A DNA stretch of 39,416 nt from JAVWGW01 sp036651575 (lineage in GTDB: Bacteria > Actinomycetota > Coriobacteriia > Coriobacteriales > Eggerthellaceae). Under the pieces are notes generated by a model, which searched no databases, was not told where the DNA came from, and worked only from the letters and a program-made list of their open reading frames with translations. Location: positions 1-39,416 of the forward strand of contig JAVVXN010000010.1 of NCBI GenBank assembly GCA_036651575.1. Direction: 5' to 3'. Positions 32,407 through 39,416 of the stretch are shown here, piece by piece (positions within the stretch are counted from its first letter, which is position 1; each line of letters begins with the position of its first letter). A program made the position numbers and the translations under genes.

Positions 32407-33835
32407 TCCGCGGACCCTCTGGTTTGATCCGAACGGCCTAGAAATCAACAAAGGCAATGCCGTTGTGGTAAAAACTGAGCGGGGAACAGAATATGGCCAC
32501 GCGACCGACGATATCATCGAGGTTAGCGAGGAGGCTATCAAGAAACTGAAATCCGCTTTAAAACCGGTTTTACGTTTGGCAACTGAAGAAGACGACGCGC
32601 GCGCTTCTGAGCTTGAAGAAAAAGCGCGGATGGCGTTGCCTTTGTTCAGAGAACTTGCCGTTGGAATCAATGACGATATGCATCCGGTTATGGTCGAATA
32701 TTTGTTCGATGGCGACAAAGCGATCTTTTACTTTTCTGCCGAAGAACGTGTCGACTTTCGCGAACTGGTGCGCAAGTTGGCCGCGCAGTTTCATGTGCGA
32801 GTTGATATGCGCCAAATCGGTGTTCGCGATGAAGCGCGCATTGTGGGTGGCTTGGGCCACTGCGGTCAGGAATTGTGCTGTAAGCGCCTTGGCGGTGAAT
32901 TTTGCCCCGTTTCCATTCGCATGGCGAAAGAGCAAGATCTCTCGCTTAACCCCCAAAAGATTTCGGGCGTGTGCGGGCGTTTAATGTGCTGTCTGCGGTA
33001 TGAATTTGATGCCTATAAAGATTTCAAGGGGAGAGCTCCCAAAGTGGGGGCCAAGGTTGATACCCCCAAGGGGTCTGCGAAGGTGATCGACCTCAACGTA
33101 CCGCGCGAAATCGTATCCCTTAAAATGGAAGATGCAAAGATTGTCAAAATCCCGCTTGCCGAAATGGATCCACCCGAAGAAGGGGTTGCTCGTCCCAGCG
33201 TGGTGGGAGAAGAGGCTTTTGAGCGCGCTACTGCTGACCAGGGTTTGATCGGCGATACGAGCGCTTCGATGATATTTGCCACCCCGAATTTCACGGGCAC
33301 CGATAAGCTTGCCGAAGGTGGAGCCCGTACGGTTAAAGCGCGGAGTCCGCGCAAGGGGGGAGATGAGGAGGGCAAGAATAAAACGAATCAGCCCGCTACC
33401 GAAGGTCGCAAACCTCGTCGTCGCAATCGCGGCGGAAATGGCGGTGGCAACGCGAACGGCGCAGGCGCTCAAGGTGCAGCGACCGCTTCGAACAAAAATC
33501 CTCGGAACGCTCAGGGGCAAAGCGGTCAAGAATCCCGTTCCGCCACGAGCAAACAGCGTTCTCCCCGACAGCGTTCGGGACAGGGCACACAAAACGGATC
33601 GGGTGAAACCCGAAACACTACGGGTAAACAGACCGTACGTCCCGGGCAAAATTCATCGGGTTTGCGCAATACCGCTTCAAAAAGCCGTCGTGGGACGGGG
33701 GGAGGGGTAAACGGAAAGAAAAACCCTGGCACCTCTTCGCAGAAACCGTCGAATGCGTCTTCTGTAGCACCCGATACGCATCGTAAAACGCGACGTCGCA
33801 GCCATAAGACGGGAGGCGCCGGCAGTGAAGCTTGA
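32372..33835 (+). CDS. ricT: RicT (YaaT/PSP1-family) protein with disordered tail
   Basis: Residues 1-260 are a PSP1-domain protein like Bacillus YaaT/RicT, part of the RicAFT complex that binds iron-sulphur clusters and directs RNase Y processing. Conserved cysteines occur as CGQELCC (Cys164, 169, 170), Cys178 and CGRLMCC (Cys201, 206, 207). Residues about 325-487 form a low-complexity tail rich in Gly, Asn, Gln, Ser and Arg (RRRNRGGNGGGN), unlike Bacillus RicT (about 275 residues). An AGAGAGG ribosome site lies inside holB before the ATG. The end overlaps pncB by 11 bases. Confidence 0.93.
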   Translation: MVRIAPIGLQYNPRTLWFDPNGLEINKGNAVVVKTERGTEYGHATDDIIEVSEEAIKKLKSALKPVLRLATEEDDARASELEEKARMALPLFRELAVGINDDMHPVMVEYLFDGDKAIFYFSAEERVDFRELVRKLAAQFHVRVDMRQIGVRDEARIVGGLGHCGQELCCKRLGGEFCPVSIRMAKEQDLSLNPQKISGVCGRLMCCLRYEFDAYKDFKGRAPKVGAKVDTPKGSAKVIDLNVPREIVSLKMEDAKIVKIPLAEMDPPEEGVARPSVVGEEAFERATADQGLIGDTSASMIFATPNFTGTDKLAEGGARTVKARSPRKGGDEEGKNKTNQPATEGRKPRRRNRGGNGGGNANGAGAQGAATASNKNPRNAQGQSGQESRSATSKQRSPRQRSGQGTQNGSGETRNTTGKQTVRPGQNSSGLRNTASKSRRGTGGGVNGKKNPGTSSQKPSNASSVAPDTHRKTRRRSHKTGGAGSEA

Positions 33836-35276
33836 TTACTCGCTTTTGACCGATCTCTATCAGCTGACCATGGCTCAAGGCTATTGGGAGGTTGGCAAGG
33901 TTGATGAGGAAGCCTGTTTCCATATGTATTTCCGCGATAACCCTTTCCAGGGAGGGTTTGCCCTTGCCTGTGGCATGGCGCAACTTGCAGAAATTATCGA
34001 TACCTTTTCGTTTTCTCCAGAAGATATTGATTATCTTGCAAGTTTGGATGCTCCTGCGGGAGGCCCGCTTTTTAAGCAGGCGTTTCTTGATTATCTGGCC
34101 GATTTCGAATTGGTCGTCGATATTGATGCGGTTCACGAGGGTGTCGTGGTTTTTCCCAACGAACCGCTCGTGCGTGTTTGCGGTCCTATCCTGCAGTGTC
34201 AATTGCTTGAAACAGCGCTTCTGAACTGCATCAACTTCGAAACGCTGATAGCGACAAAAGCTTCGCGTGTCTGCTTGGCTGCGCAGGCTCCGGTTGCCGA
34301 GTTTGGCCTTCGTCGTGCTCAGGGGACGGGCGGTTTATGGGCGAGTCGTGCGGCAATCGTGGGCGGGTGTGCTTCCACGTCAAATGTTTTGGCGGGAAAG
34401 TTGTTTGGAATTCCTGTTTCAGGAACGCATGCTCATTCCTGGGTTATGGCTTTTGAAGATGAACTGGAGGCGTTTCGTGCCTATGCGCGGGTGATGCCTC
34501 GCAACTGCGTGTTGCTCATCGACACCTATGACGTAAGGCAGGGGCTTGAAAACGCTATTACGGTCGGGCTGGAGATGAAGGAGCAGGGAAATCGTTTGGC
34601 GGGTATCCGCATCGATTCGGGCGACTTGGCTTGGCTTGCTAAGATGGCGCGAGAGAGACTCGATGCGGTCGGTTTGACCGATACCGGTATCGTGCTTTCC
34701 AATGACCTGGATGAGTACACCATTCAATCCATTCGTGACCAGGGCGCCCAGGTCGCTTCATGGGGTGTTGGCACCAAGCTTGCGACGGCCTACGATCAGC
34801 CGACGCTCGGGGGTGTCTACAAGCTTTCGGCGACACGCGCGGCGGGAAGCGAGACGTGGCGCGATTGCCTTAAGATATCCGAGCAAACAACGAAGCTCAC
34901 CACGCCGGGAGTGCTTGATGTGCGGCGCTATTATGACGACGATGGTTGTATTGCGGGAGATATGGTGTTTGACGTGCACGATTCGCTGTGTTCTCATGAA
35001 ACCATCATTGATCCTGCCGATAGTTTGCGTCGCAAGCCGCTTGAAGGTAAGCGTTTTGAAACCCTGCTGTATCCTCTTGCGCGCAAAGGTCATCTCGTGC
35101 TGGAAGAGGAATACCGCGACGCCACCAAGGCTCGCGACCGTGCGATGGCGCAGCTTGATACGCTTGACGATACTCAAAAACGCATATTGAATCCGCACTC
35201 TTATCCTGTAGGTTTAGAATATGGTCTTTTCGAGCGTCGCCGTAACCTGGTTGCACACCTTCGTGGCATCCAATAA
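33825..35276 (+). CDS. pncB: Nicotinate phosphoribosyltransferase
   Basis: This enzyme makes nicotinate mononucleotide from nicotinate in NAD salvage. The 483-residue protein matches the long NAPRTase type: LLTDLYQLTMAQGYW at the start, FGLRRAQGTGG, PVSGTHAHSWVMAF, LLIDTYDVRQGLENAI, GIRIDSGDLAWLAK and SWGVGTKLATAYDQP (phosphoribosyl-binding region). The GTG start lies in the end of ricT behind GGGAGGCG. Clustering with ricT and holB is positional only. Confidence 0.95.
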   Translation: MKLDYSLLTDLYQLTMAQGYWEVGKVDEEACFHMYFRDNPFQGGFALACGMAQLAEIIDTFSFSPEDIDYLASLDAPAGGPLFKQAFLDYLADFELVVDIDAVHEGVVVFPNEPLVRVCGPILQCQLLETALLNCINFETLIATKASRVCLAAQAPVAEFGLRRAQGTGGLWASRAAIVGGCASTSNVLAGKLFGIPVSGTHAHSWVMAFEDELEAFRAYARVMPRNCVLLIDTYDVRQGLENAITVGLEMKEQGNRLAGIRIDSGDLAWLAKMARERLDAVGLTDTGIVLSNDLDEYTIQSIRDQGAQVASWGVGTKLATAYDQPTLGGVYKLSATRAAGSETWRDCLKISEQTTKLTTPGVLDVRRYYDDDGCIAGDMVFDVHDSLCSHETIIDPADSLRRKPLEGKRFETLLYPLARKGHLVLEEEYRDATKARDRAMAQLDTLDDTQKRILNPHSYPVGLEYGLFERRRNLVAHLRGIQ

Positions 35277-35341
35277 GGTAGAGAAGACGTAAAAGTGATG
35301 GATAGGGTTGTTGAAGGTACGTTGATACAGAAAAGAGAACC

Positions 35342-36244
35342 ATGATCAAAATCATCACCGATTCGGTAGCTTCGATTCCCAGCGATATGCTGGAAGGAAA
35401 AGATGCCGAAGTTCTTACACTCTTCATCAATCGTGATGGTGTTGAATACGCCGATGCAACGATGGATATGGACGCCTTCTACGCTGAGATATATGACATG
35501 ATTGATGATATTCCCACGTCAAGTCAGCCTTCGCAGGCCGTATTCGAGCGGGCTTTTGAAACGTGTGCCAAGGCGGGAGATGAGGTCCTCGGTATTTTTA
35601 TTTCGTCGGGGCTTTCGGGTGCCTACGAAGGAGCGCTGCATGCCGCTCGCAGTGTCAAGGAGCGCAATCCTGAGTTTACCTACGCTCTTGTTGATTCAAA
35701 ATCATGTGGGTTCGATGAGGCCCCTGCGGTTCTCGATGCGCTTGAGGCGGTTGCGGCAGGGAAGACTCTCGATGAGTGTGCTCAGGTGGCGGTTAACGCG
35801 GTCGCGTCTTCTCGCTTTCTTTTCACCCCTGAAAGCTTACTTTTCCTGCAAAAGGGAGGCCGCATCGGGGGTGCCGCCGCATTGTTGGGCAACTTGATCC
35901 ATATCGCGCCGGTACTGACCGTTATCGATGGGTGCGCTACGACCTCGGCGAAGGTGCATACGCACACGAAGGCGTTGGAAAAAATAGTGCAGCTGTTTAA
36001 AGAGGATATTGAAGCTTACGGACTCAAACGCGTGGTCGTGCATTACATTGGCGATAAAACGCCGGCGGTTGCTTGGGCGAAAGAGGTGATCGAACCTTTT
36101 TTGGGCGAGGTTGTTCGTATCTTGCCGGTTAGCCCCGTCATTGGGATGCATGTTGGACCTGCTGTTGGCATCGCTTACGAGTGCAAGCAGCCTTTGCAGG
36201 GAAAGATTACGGTTTCACCTCAAACCTTGATCTGTACTCAATAG
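35342..36244 (+). CDS. DegV-family fatty-acid-binding protein (first of a tandem pair)
   Basis: A 300-residue DegV/FakB-type protein: KIITDSVASIPSDM at the start, TSSQPS in the fatty-acid pocket, ISSGLSGAYEGA, KGGRIGGAAALLGNLIHIAPVLTV in the middle and SPVIGMHVGPAVGIAY near the end. FakB proteins hold fatty acids while the kinase FakA phosphorylates them for phospholipid synthesis. No fakA is in the window. The ATG has only a weak AAGAGA ribosome site. Confidence 0.92.
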   Translation: MIKIITDSVASIPSDMLEGKDAEVLTLFINRDGVEYADATMDMDAFYAEIYDMIDDIPTSSQPSQAVFERAFETCAKAGDEVLGIFISSGLSGAYEGALHAARSVKERNPEFTYALVDSKSCGFDEAPAVLDALEAVAAGKTLDECAQVAVNAVASSRFLFTPESLLFLQKGGRIGGAAALLGNLIHIAPVLTVIDGCATTSAKVHTHTKALEKIVQLFKEDIEAYGLKRVVVHYIGDKTPAVAWAKEVIEPFLGEVVRILPVSPVIGMHVGPAVGIAYECKQPLQGKITVSPQTLICTQ

Positions 36245-36259
36245 TTATCTGTCATCTTC

Positions 36260-36274
36260 GATACTATCAGTATC
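36260..36274. repeat. Palindrome between the two degV genes
   Basis: GATACT-atc-AGTATC is a perfect 6-bp-arm dyad, 57 bases before the second degV ATG; it also contains TACTAT, usable as a -10 box. A second oddity here is the direct repeat TGCAACCACA at 36297-36306 and 36332-36341, the latter covering the second degV start. Confidence 0.4.
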
Positions 36275-36330
36275 CTGTCGTGTAAAAGAGCTTTGCTGCA
36301 ACCACACAACTTTGGGAGTGATTTCATTTT

Positions 36331-37260
36331 ATGCAACCACAATGTAATCTCATTATAGACTCTTGCTGCGATCTGCCTTTTGAGGTTGTCGACCGAGAAG
36401 GCGTCGAACTGATTGAATTTCCCTACATTATGAGTGATGGCGAACATCTCGATGATCTGTATCGAAGCATGTCGGCCCACGATTTTTTTCAGGGTATGCG
36501 CGACGGTGAAGAGCCGTCTACCGCACAGCTTTCAGTGCCCGTACTGCAGGCTGTTTTTCAGCGTGCAGCAGATTCGGGGATGCCGACGGTGTTCTTCAGT
36601 TTTTCGAGTGCGCTATCGGGCAGCTTTGATGTTGCGGTGATGGTAAGCGAGCAGGTGAAAGCCGCTAATCCCAAACTCGAACTGTACGTGGTCGACACGA
36701 AGATGGCCTCTATCGCAGAAGCCATGCTTGTCTATGAAGCATTGCGTCAGCGCGATAAGGGTCTTACCGCACCCGAGCTGGTGGCATGGGCCGAAGAGGC
36801 GCGCAACTTCATCGGTGCTGAATTTATGGTTGAAGATTTAGAATCGCTGCGACGGGGTGGGCGTATTCCCTCTTCGATTGCCTATGCCGGTGCCAAACTT
36901 GATGTGAAGCCGATGCTCACCATCGATTTGGAGGGCAAACTTTCTTTGGTCGGCGTCGCTCGAGGTCGCAAGAAGGGCATCAAGCAGTTGGCGGAATATT
37001 ACAGCAAGCATGTGGCGCAAACCACTCCTGGTCAGTGTGTTGTTATCGGGCACGCCGATTGCCCTAAAGACGCTGAACGCTTGAAGGATATGCTTGCGAA
37101 AATCGATGAAAATATTTTGTTTCTTGAAAGCAATATTGGTCCGGTTATCGGCAGCCATGTTGGTCCCGGCATGATAGCACTTGTATTTTGGGGAAACGAT
37201 CGCCGCGAAGAACTATCGGTTGCTGATAGGATTGCAAAACGGGTTAAAGGAAAAGAATAA
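36331..37260 (+). CDS. DegV-family fatty-acid-binding protein (second of a tandem pair)
   Basis: A 309-residue DegV paralogue: LIIDSCCDLPFEVV at the start, PSTAQLSVPV, FFSFSSALSGSFDVA, LRRGGRIPSSIAYAGAKLDVKPMLTI and GPVIGSHVGPGMIALVFWG. Sequence differs clearly from the first copy (for instance TAQLS in place of TSSQPS), so the two probably bind different fatty acids, as FakB1 and FakB2 do in Staphylococcus. GGGAGTGA precedes the ATG. Confidence 0.92.
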   Translation: MQPQCNLIIDSCCDLPFEVVDREGVELIEFPYIMSDGEHLDDLYRSMSAHDFFQGMRDGEEPSTAQLSVPVLQAVFQRAADSGMPTVFFSFSSALSGSFDVAVMVSEQVKAANPKLELYVVDTKMASIAEAMLVYEALRQRDKGLTAPELVAWAEEARNFIGAEFMVEDLESLRRGGRIPSSIAYAGAKLDVKPMLTIDLEGKLSLVGVARGRKKGIKQLAEYYSKHVAQTTPGQCVVIGHADCPKDAERLKDMLAKIDENILFLESNIGPVIGSHVGPGMIALVFWGNDRREELSVADRIAKRVKGKE

Positions 37261-37321
37261 AGAGGCCGAAAACCTTTCAAATAGAATAGATTCGAAGCAG
37301 AGAAAACGTGGGGGTTATGGT

Positions 37322-38287
37322 ATGGAAAAATCATTCGTATTCATCGGTGATACGCAGGTGGGCGATGCTTTGACGGGAAATCTTATCGATGCGGGATTTT
37401 TGGCAGCCCCCGATCTGGGAACGGCCGATGTTATTTTTACGTTCTGCGAATCACAGACGGTGACCGAGGATGTCTACTTCGAAACGGGCGGTTTGATCCA
37501 GAATGGTAAAAGCGGGGTCTATCTGGTGGATTTGGGGTCGACGAGCCCCGCGTTTTCTAAAGAGCTTCATGCGGTCGCCTTGGTAAACGATATGCACGCC
37601 GTCGATGCCCCTCTTTTTGTAAACGATATCGTGGTGTCTCATACGTTTGCTCGGCGTGATAACCTGACGATTTTTGTCGGCGGAGAACAGGATGATTTTG
37701 ATGAGGTGCGCGCTTTTTTGGATGCGATGTCATCGACGGTTACCTATTGCGGCGATGCTGGATCGGGTCAGATGACCAAAGCCGTCTTGTCTCTTCAAAA
37801 CACCGCCCAAGTAATCTCGCTTATGGAAGCTGAGGCGCTGTGCCGCAATGCGGGCAACGATCCGATTTCCACGATAGATGCCGCCTTGGCAACGGGCGCG
37901 ATTGCTCCGCGCGTTGCCGCGTTGCACCATGCGGTTTCTCAGCATGCGTTTACGGGTGGATATACGCTGCAGATTCTCATGGGAGAACTCGTTGCGGCGC
38001 TTTCTGCTGCCGACGATATCGATCTTATTTTACCCCAAGCTGAAGCGGCTATGCATTTGCTCGATTTGTTGGCCGTTATTGGTGGGGCCAAAATGGGTCC
38101 TGCCGCATTGAGCTTACTTTATGGTGATGAATCCGAATGTGCTCAATACGGCCTGGATTGGACGCGGGCAGAGGCGGCGTACGGATCGGATGATCATGGT
38201 TGCGATTGTGACGACGATGACTGCGATTGCGACCACGATGGGGACGACGATTATCCTGCTGGATTTGGCAGCTATTCTGCCAACTAG
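37322..38287 (+). CDS. Degenerate beta-hydroxyacid-dehydrogenase-like protein with Asp/Cys/His tail
   Basis: The 321-residue protein has the layout of the 3-hydroxyisobutyrate/6-phosphogluconate dehydrogenase superfamily: an N-terminal Rossmann segment FIGDTQVGDALTGNLIDAGF, a DLGSTSP segment, a DAP segment and GSGQMTKAVLSLQNT, where the Lys matches the catalytic lysine. Several key residues differ: the second Gly of GxGxxG is Thr, the usual SGG after DAP reads LFVND, and the Asn after the catalytic Lys is absent. Residues 288-321 are a striking tail with Cys294, 296, 301, 303, His292, His305 and over a dozen Asp. The ribosome site is weak (GGGGGTT). Function unknown. Confidence 0.78.
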   Translation: MEKSFVFIGDTQVGDALTGNLIDAGFLAAPDLGTADVIFTFCESQTVTEDVYFETGGLIQNGKSGVYLVDLGSTSPAFSKELHAVALVNDMHAVDAPLFVNDIVVSHTFARRDNLTIFVGGEQDDFDEVRAFLDAMSSTVTYCGDAGSGQMTKAVLSLQNTAQVISLMEAEALCRNAGNDPISTIDAALATGAIAPRVAALHHAVSQHAFTGGYTLQILMGELVAALSAADDIDLILPQAEAAMHLLDLLAVIGGAKMGPAALSLLYGDESECAQYGLDWTRAEAAYGSDDHGCDCDDDDCDCDHDGDDDYPAGFGSYSAN

Positions 38288-38331
38288 CCCATCCGTGTGA
38301 TCTTGCCTGCCCCGAGAAGGATGAACCGAAG

Positions 38332-39273
38332 ATGCAAACATCTGCGTCCCTAACTGAGTGTACGCTTTGCCCTCGTGCCTGTCGCGTTGACCGATGCGCG
38401 GGGGAGGTTGGCGTATGTGGTGCGACGGCGCGTGTGCGGGTGGCACGCGCGGCGCTGCATTTTTGGGAAGAACCCTGCATCAGTGGATCTTCAGGAAGCG
38501 GAACGGTCTTTTTTAGCTACTGCCCCCTGCATTGTATCTACTGCCAAAATCGTGCCATTGCGGCGGGAGATGTTGGTGTTGATATCTCCATTGCTCGTTT
38601 GGCGCGTATATATTGCGAGCTTGCTGAGCAGGGCGCGCTTAATATTAACCTTGTCACTCCGACCCATTATGTAGCGCAGATCATTGAATCTTTGGTCAGG
38701 GCGCGTGATGCGGGGCTTACGTTGCCGGTTGTATACAACACGTCTGGTTATGAGGCCGTCGAAACGATTCGCTCTCTTTCGGGTATTGTTGATAGTTATT
38801 TGACCGATTTCAAGTATGCTGATGCGAATCTGGCTGCGCGATATTCCCACGCTGCCGATTATCCCGACGTTGCTTTTGCGGCGCTTGATGCGATGGTGGA
38901 TCAAGTAGGCCCTTGTGTGTTCGATGATATCGAGGGCGATGTGCCCGCGCGTTTGCGGCGGGGTGTGGTGGTACGGCACCTGATGTTACCTGGATGTTTG
39001 GACGATTCACGAGCGGTTGTGCGCTTGCTTCATGATCGCTACGGGTCGGCGGTCCGATTGAGCCTGATGAACCAATATACGCCCCTGACGATGTTTCCCG
39101 AATACCCCGAACTTAATCTGCGGGTTCCCGATAGCGATTATGAGGCTCTCCTTGACTTTGCGGACTCGATTGGTGTCGAGGACTATTATTGGCAAGAGGG
39201 CGGGGCTGCCGAAGAAAGTTTTATCCCCGCATTCGACAATACCGGAGTGCTAGGTCCAGAATTGGAGTCGTAA
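38332..39273 (+). CDS. PflX-type radical SAM protein (COG1313-like)
   Basis: The 313-residue protein starts with a cysteine-rich segment CTLCPRACRVDRCAGEVGVCG and then the radical SAM cluster motif CPLHCIYC in FFSYCPLHCIYCQNRAIA. Later segments (NINLVTPTHYV, LPVVYNTSGYE, DSYLTDFKYAD, VVVRHLMLPGC, LSLMNQYTP) fit the pyruvate-formate-lyase-activase-like PflX family, whose substrates are not established. AAGGATGA lies upstream of the ATG at 38332. The gene starts 44 bases after the preceding dehydrogenase-like gene, suggesting an operon. Confidence 0.88.
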   Translation: MQTSASLTECTLCPRACRVDRCAGEVGVCGATARVRVARAALHFWEEPCISGSSGSGTVFFSYCPLHCIYCQNRAIAAGDVGVDISIARLARIYCELAEQGALNINLVTPTHYVAQIIESLVRARDAGLTLPVVYNTSGYEAVETIRSLSGIVDSYLTDFKYADANLAARYSHAADYPDVAFAALDAMVDQVGPCVFDDIEGDVPARLRRGVVVRHLMLPGCLDDSRAVVRLLHDRYGSAVRLSLMNQYTPLTMFPEYPELNLRVPDSDYEALLDFADSIGVEDYYWQEGGAAEESFIPAFDNTGVLGPELES

Positions 39274-39352
39274 GAGAGAAAGTAGTTTGCTTCTGGCGTC
39301 CAAGATCGCTCTAGAATTGATTATTTCACCTTGAACTTCTCTCCATAACCCT

Positions 39353-39380
39353 TTGCGAACCGAGGGCTCTATGGCATAAT
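39353..39380 (+). promoter_or_regulatory. Promoter of the tRNA gene
   Basis: TTGCGA (39353-39358), a 16-bp spacer and CATAAT (39375-39380) lie so that transcription would start near 39387, about ten bases before the tRNA. Confidence 0.6.
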
Positions 39381-39397
39381 GAATCGCGTGCTTTTAA

Positions 39398-39416
39398 GCC
39401 AGTGTGGCGCAACGGT
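39398..39416 (+). tRNA. tRNA gene, 5' end only (cut by window edge)
   Basis: GCCAGTG fits a 7-base acceptor strand, followed by TG (positions 8-9), GCGC (D-stem 5' strand) and AACGGT (D-loop with A14 and the invariant GG). The anticodon lies outside the window, so the amino acid cannot be assigned. Confidence 0.75.

Noticed and set aside
1..39416. CRISPR arrays, insertion sequences, prophage or attachment sites
   Set aside because: No regularly spaced repeats, transposase or integrase reading frames, or terminal inverted repeats were found.

Overview
The window looks like chromosomal DNA from an anaerobic actinobacterium of the class Coriobacteriia, possibly Eggerthellaceae. The grounds are moderate G+C, strong AAGGAGG-type ribosome sites mixed with apparently leaderless genes, an alanine/glutamate-rich tail on ribosomal protein L31, a high-molecular-weight rubredoxin, an FmdE-like protein, and an oxygen-labile class I two-subunit fumarase. 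The assignment rests on protein character only. I see no phage, insertion sequence, CRISPR array or rRNA. It is a gene-dense, mostly housekeeping region with one accessory-looking metal locus.

Layout. 1-2606: dtd (cut by the window edge), crcB fluoride channel, a TipAL-like MerR regulator with a recognisable MerR-type operator, a DUF454 membrane protein and a YigZ/IMPACT protein. 2733-11237: recN behind a long leader hairpin, fsa-type transaldolase overlapping rho, sppA overlapping metG, and rpmE with a structured leader and a bidirectional terminator. 11286-16828: a FecB/FecC/FecE-type importer, an FmdE-like zinc-ribbon protein, a DUF364 putative metal-chelating protein and a THEP1-like NTPase. 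This is a plausible metal uptake and trafficking locus, perhaps for molybdenum or tungsten, and is the best candidate for an undescribed system. 16904-20862: flavin reductase-rubredoxin fusion, a SAM methyltransferase, thyX and yqhQ (DUF1385). 21046-24363: a four-gene polar amino-acid ABC operon (ATPase, Tat-type lipoprotein, two permeases). 24519-25007: an orphan exported protein. 25424-28958: topA overlapping mdh. 29104-35276: the two fumarase subunits, then tmk, holB, ricT and pncB packed with overlaps or a few bases between them. 35342-39273: two tandem DegV proteins, a degenerate beta-hydroxyacid-dehydrogenase-like protein with an Asp/Cys/His-rich tail, and a PflX-type radical SAM protein. 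The window ends inside a tRNA gene (39398 onward).

Cross-cutting observations. Three genes (yigZ, the fecC-type permease and the fumarase alpha subunit) have a TATAAT or TACAAT hexamer ending exactly six bases before ATG and no Shine-Dalgarno sequence, which predicts leaderless transcripts. Several nucleic-acid-binding housekeeping proteins (Rho, L31, TopA, RicT) carry long low-complexity extensions. Three of the convergent gene pairs are separated by hairpins that could act on both strands.
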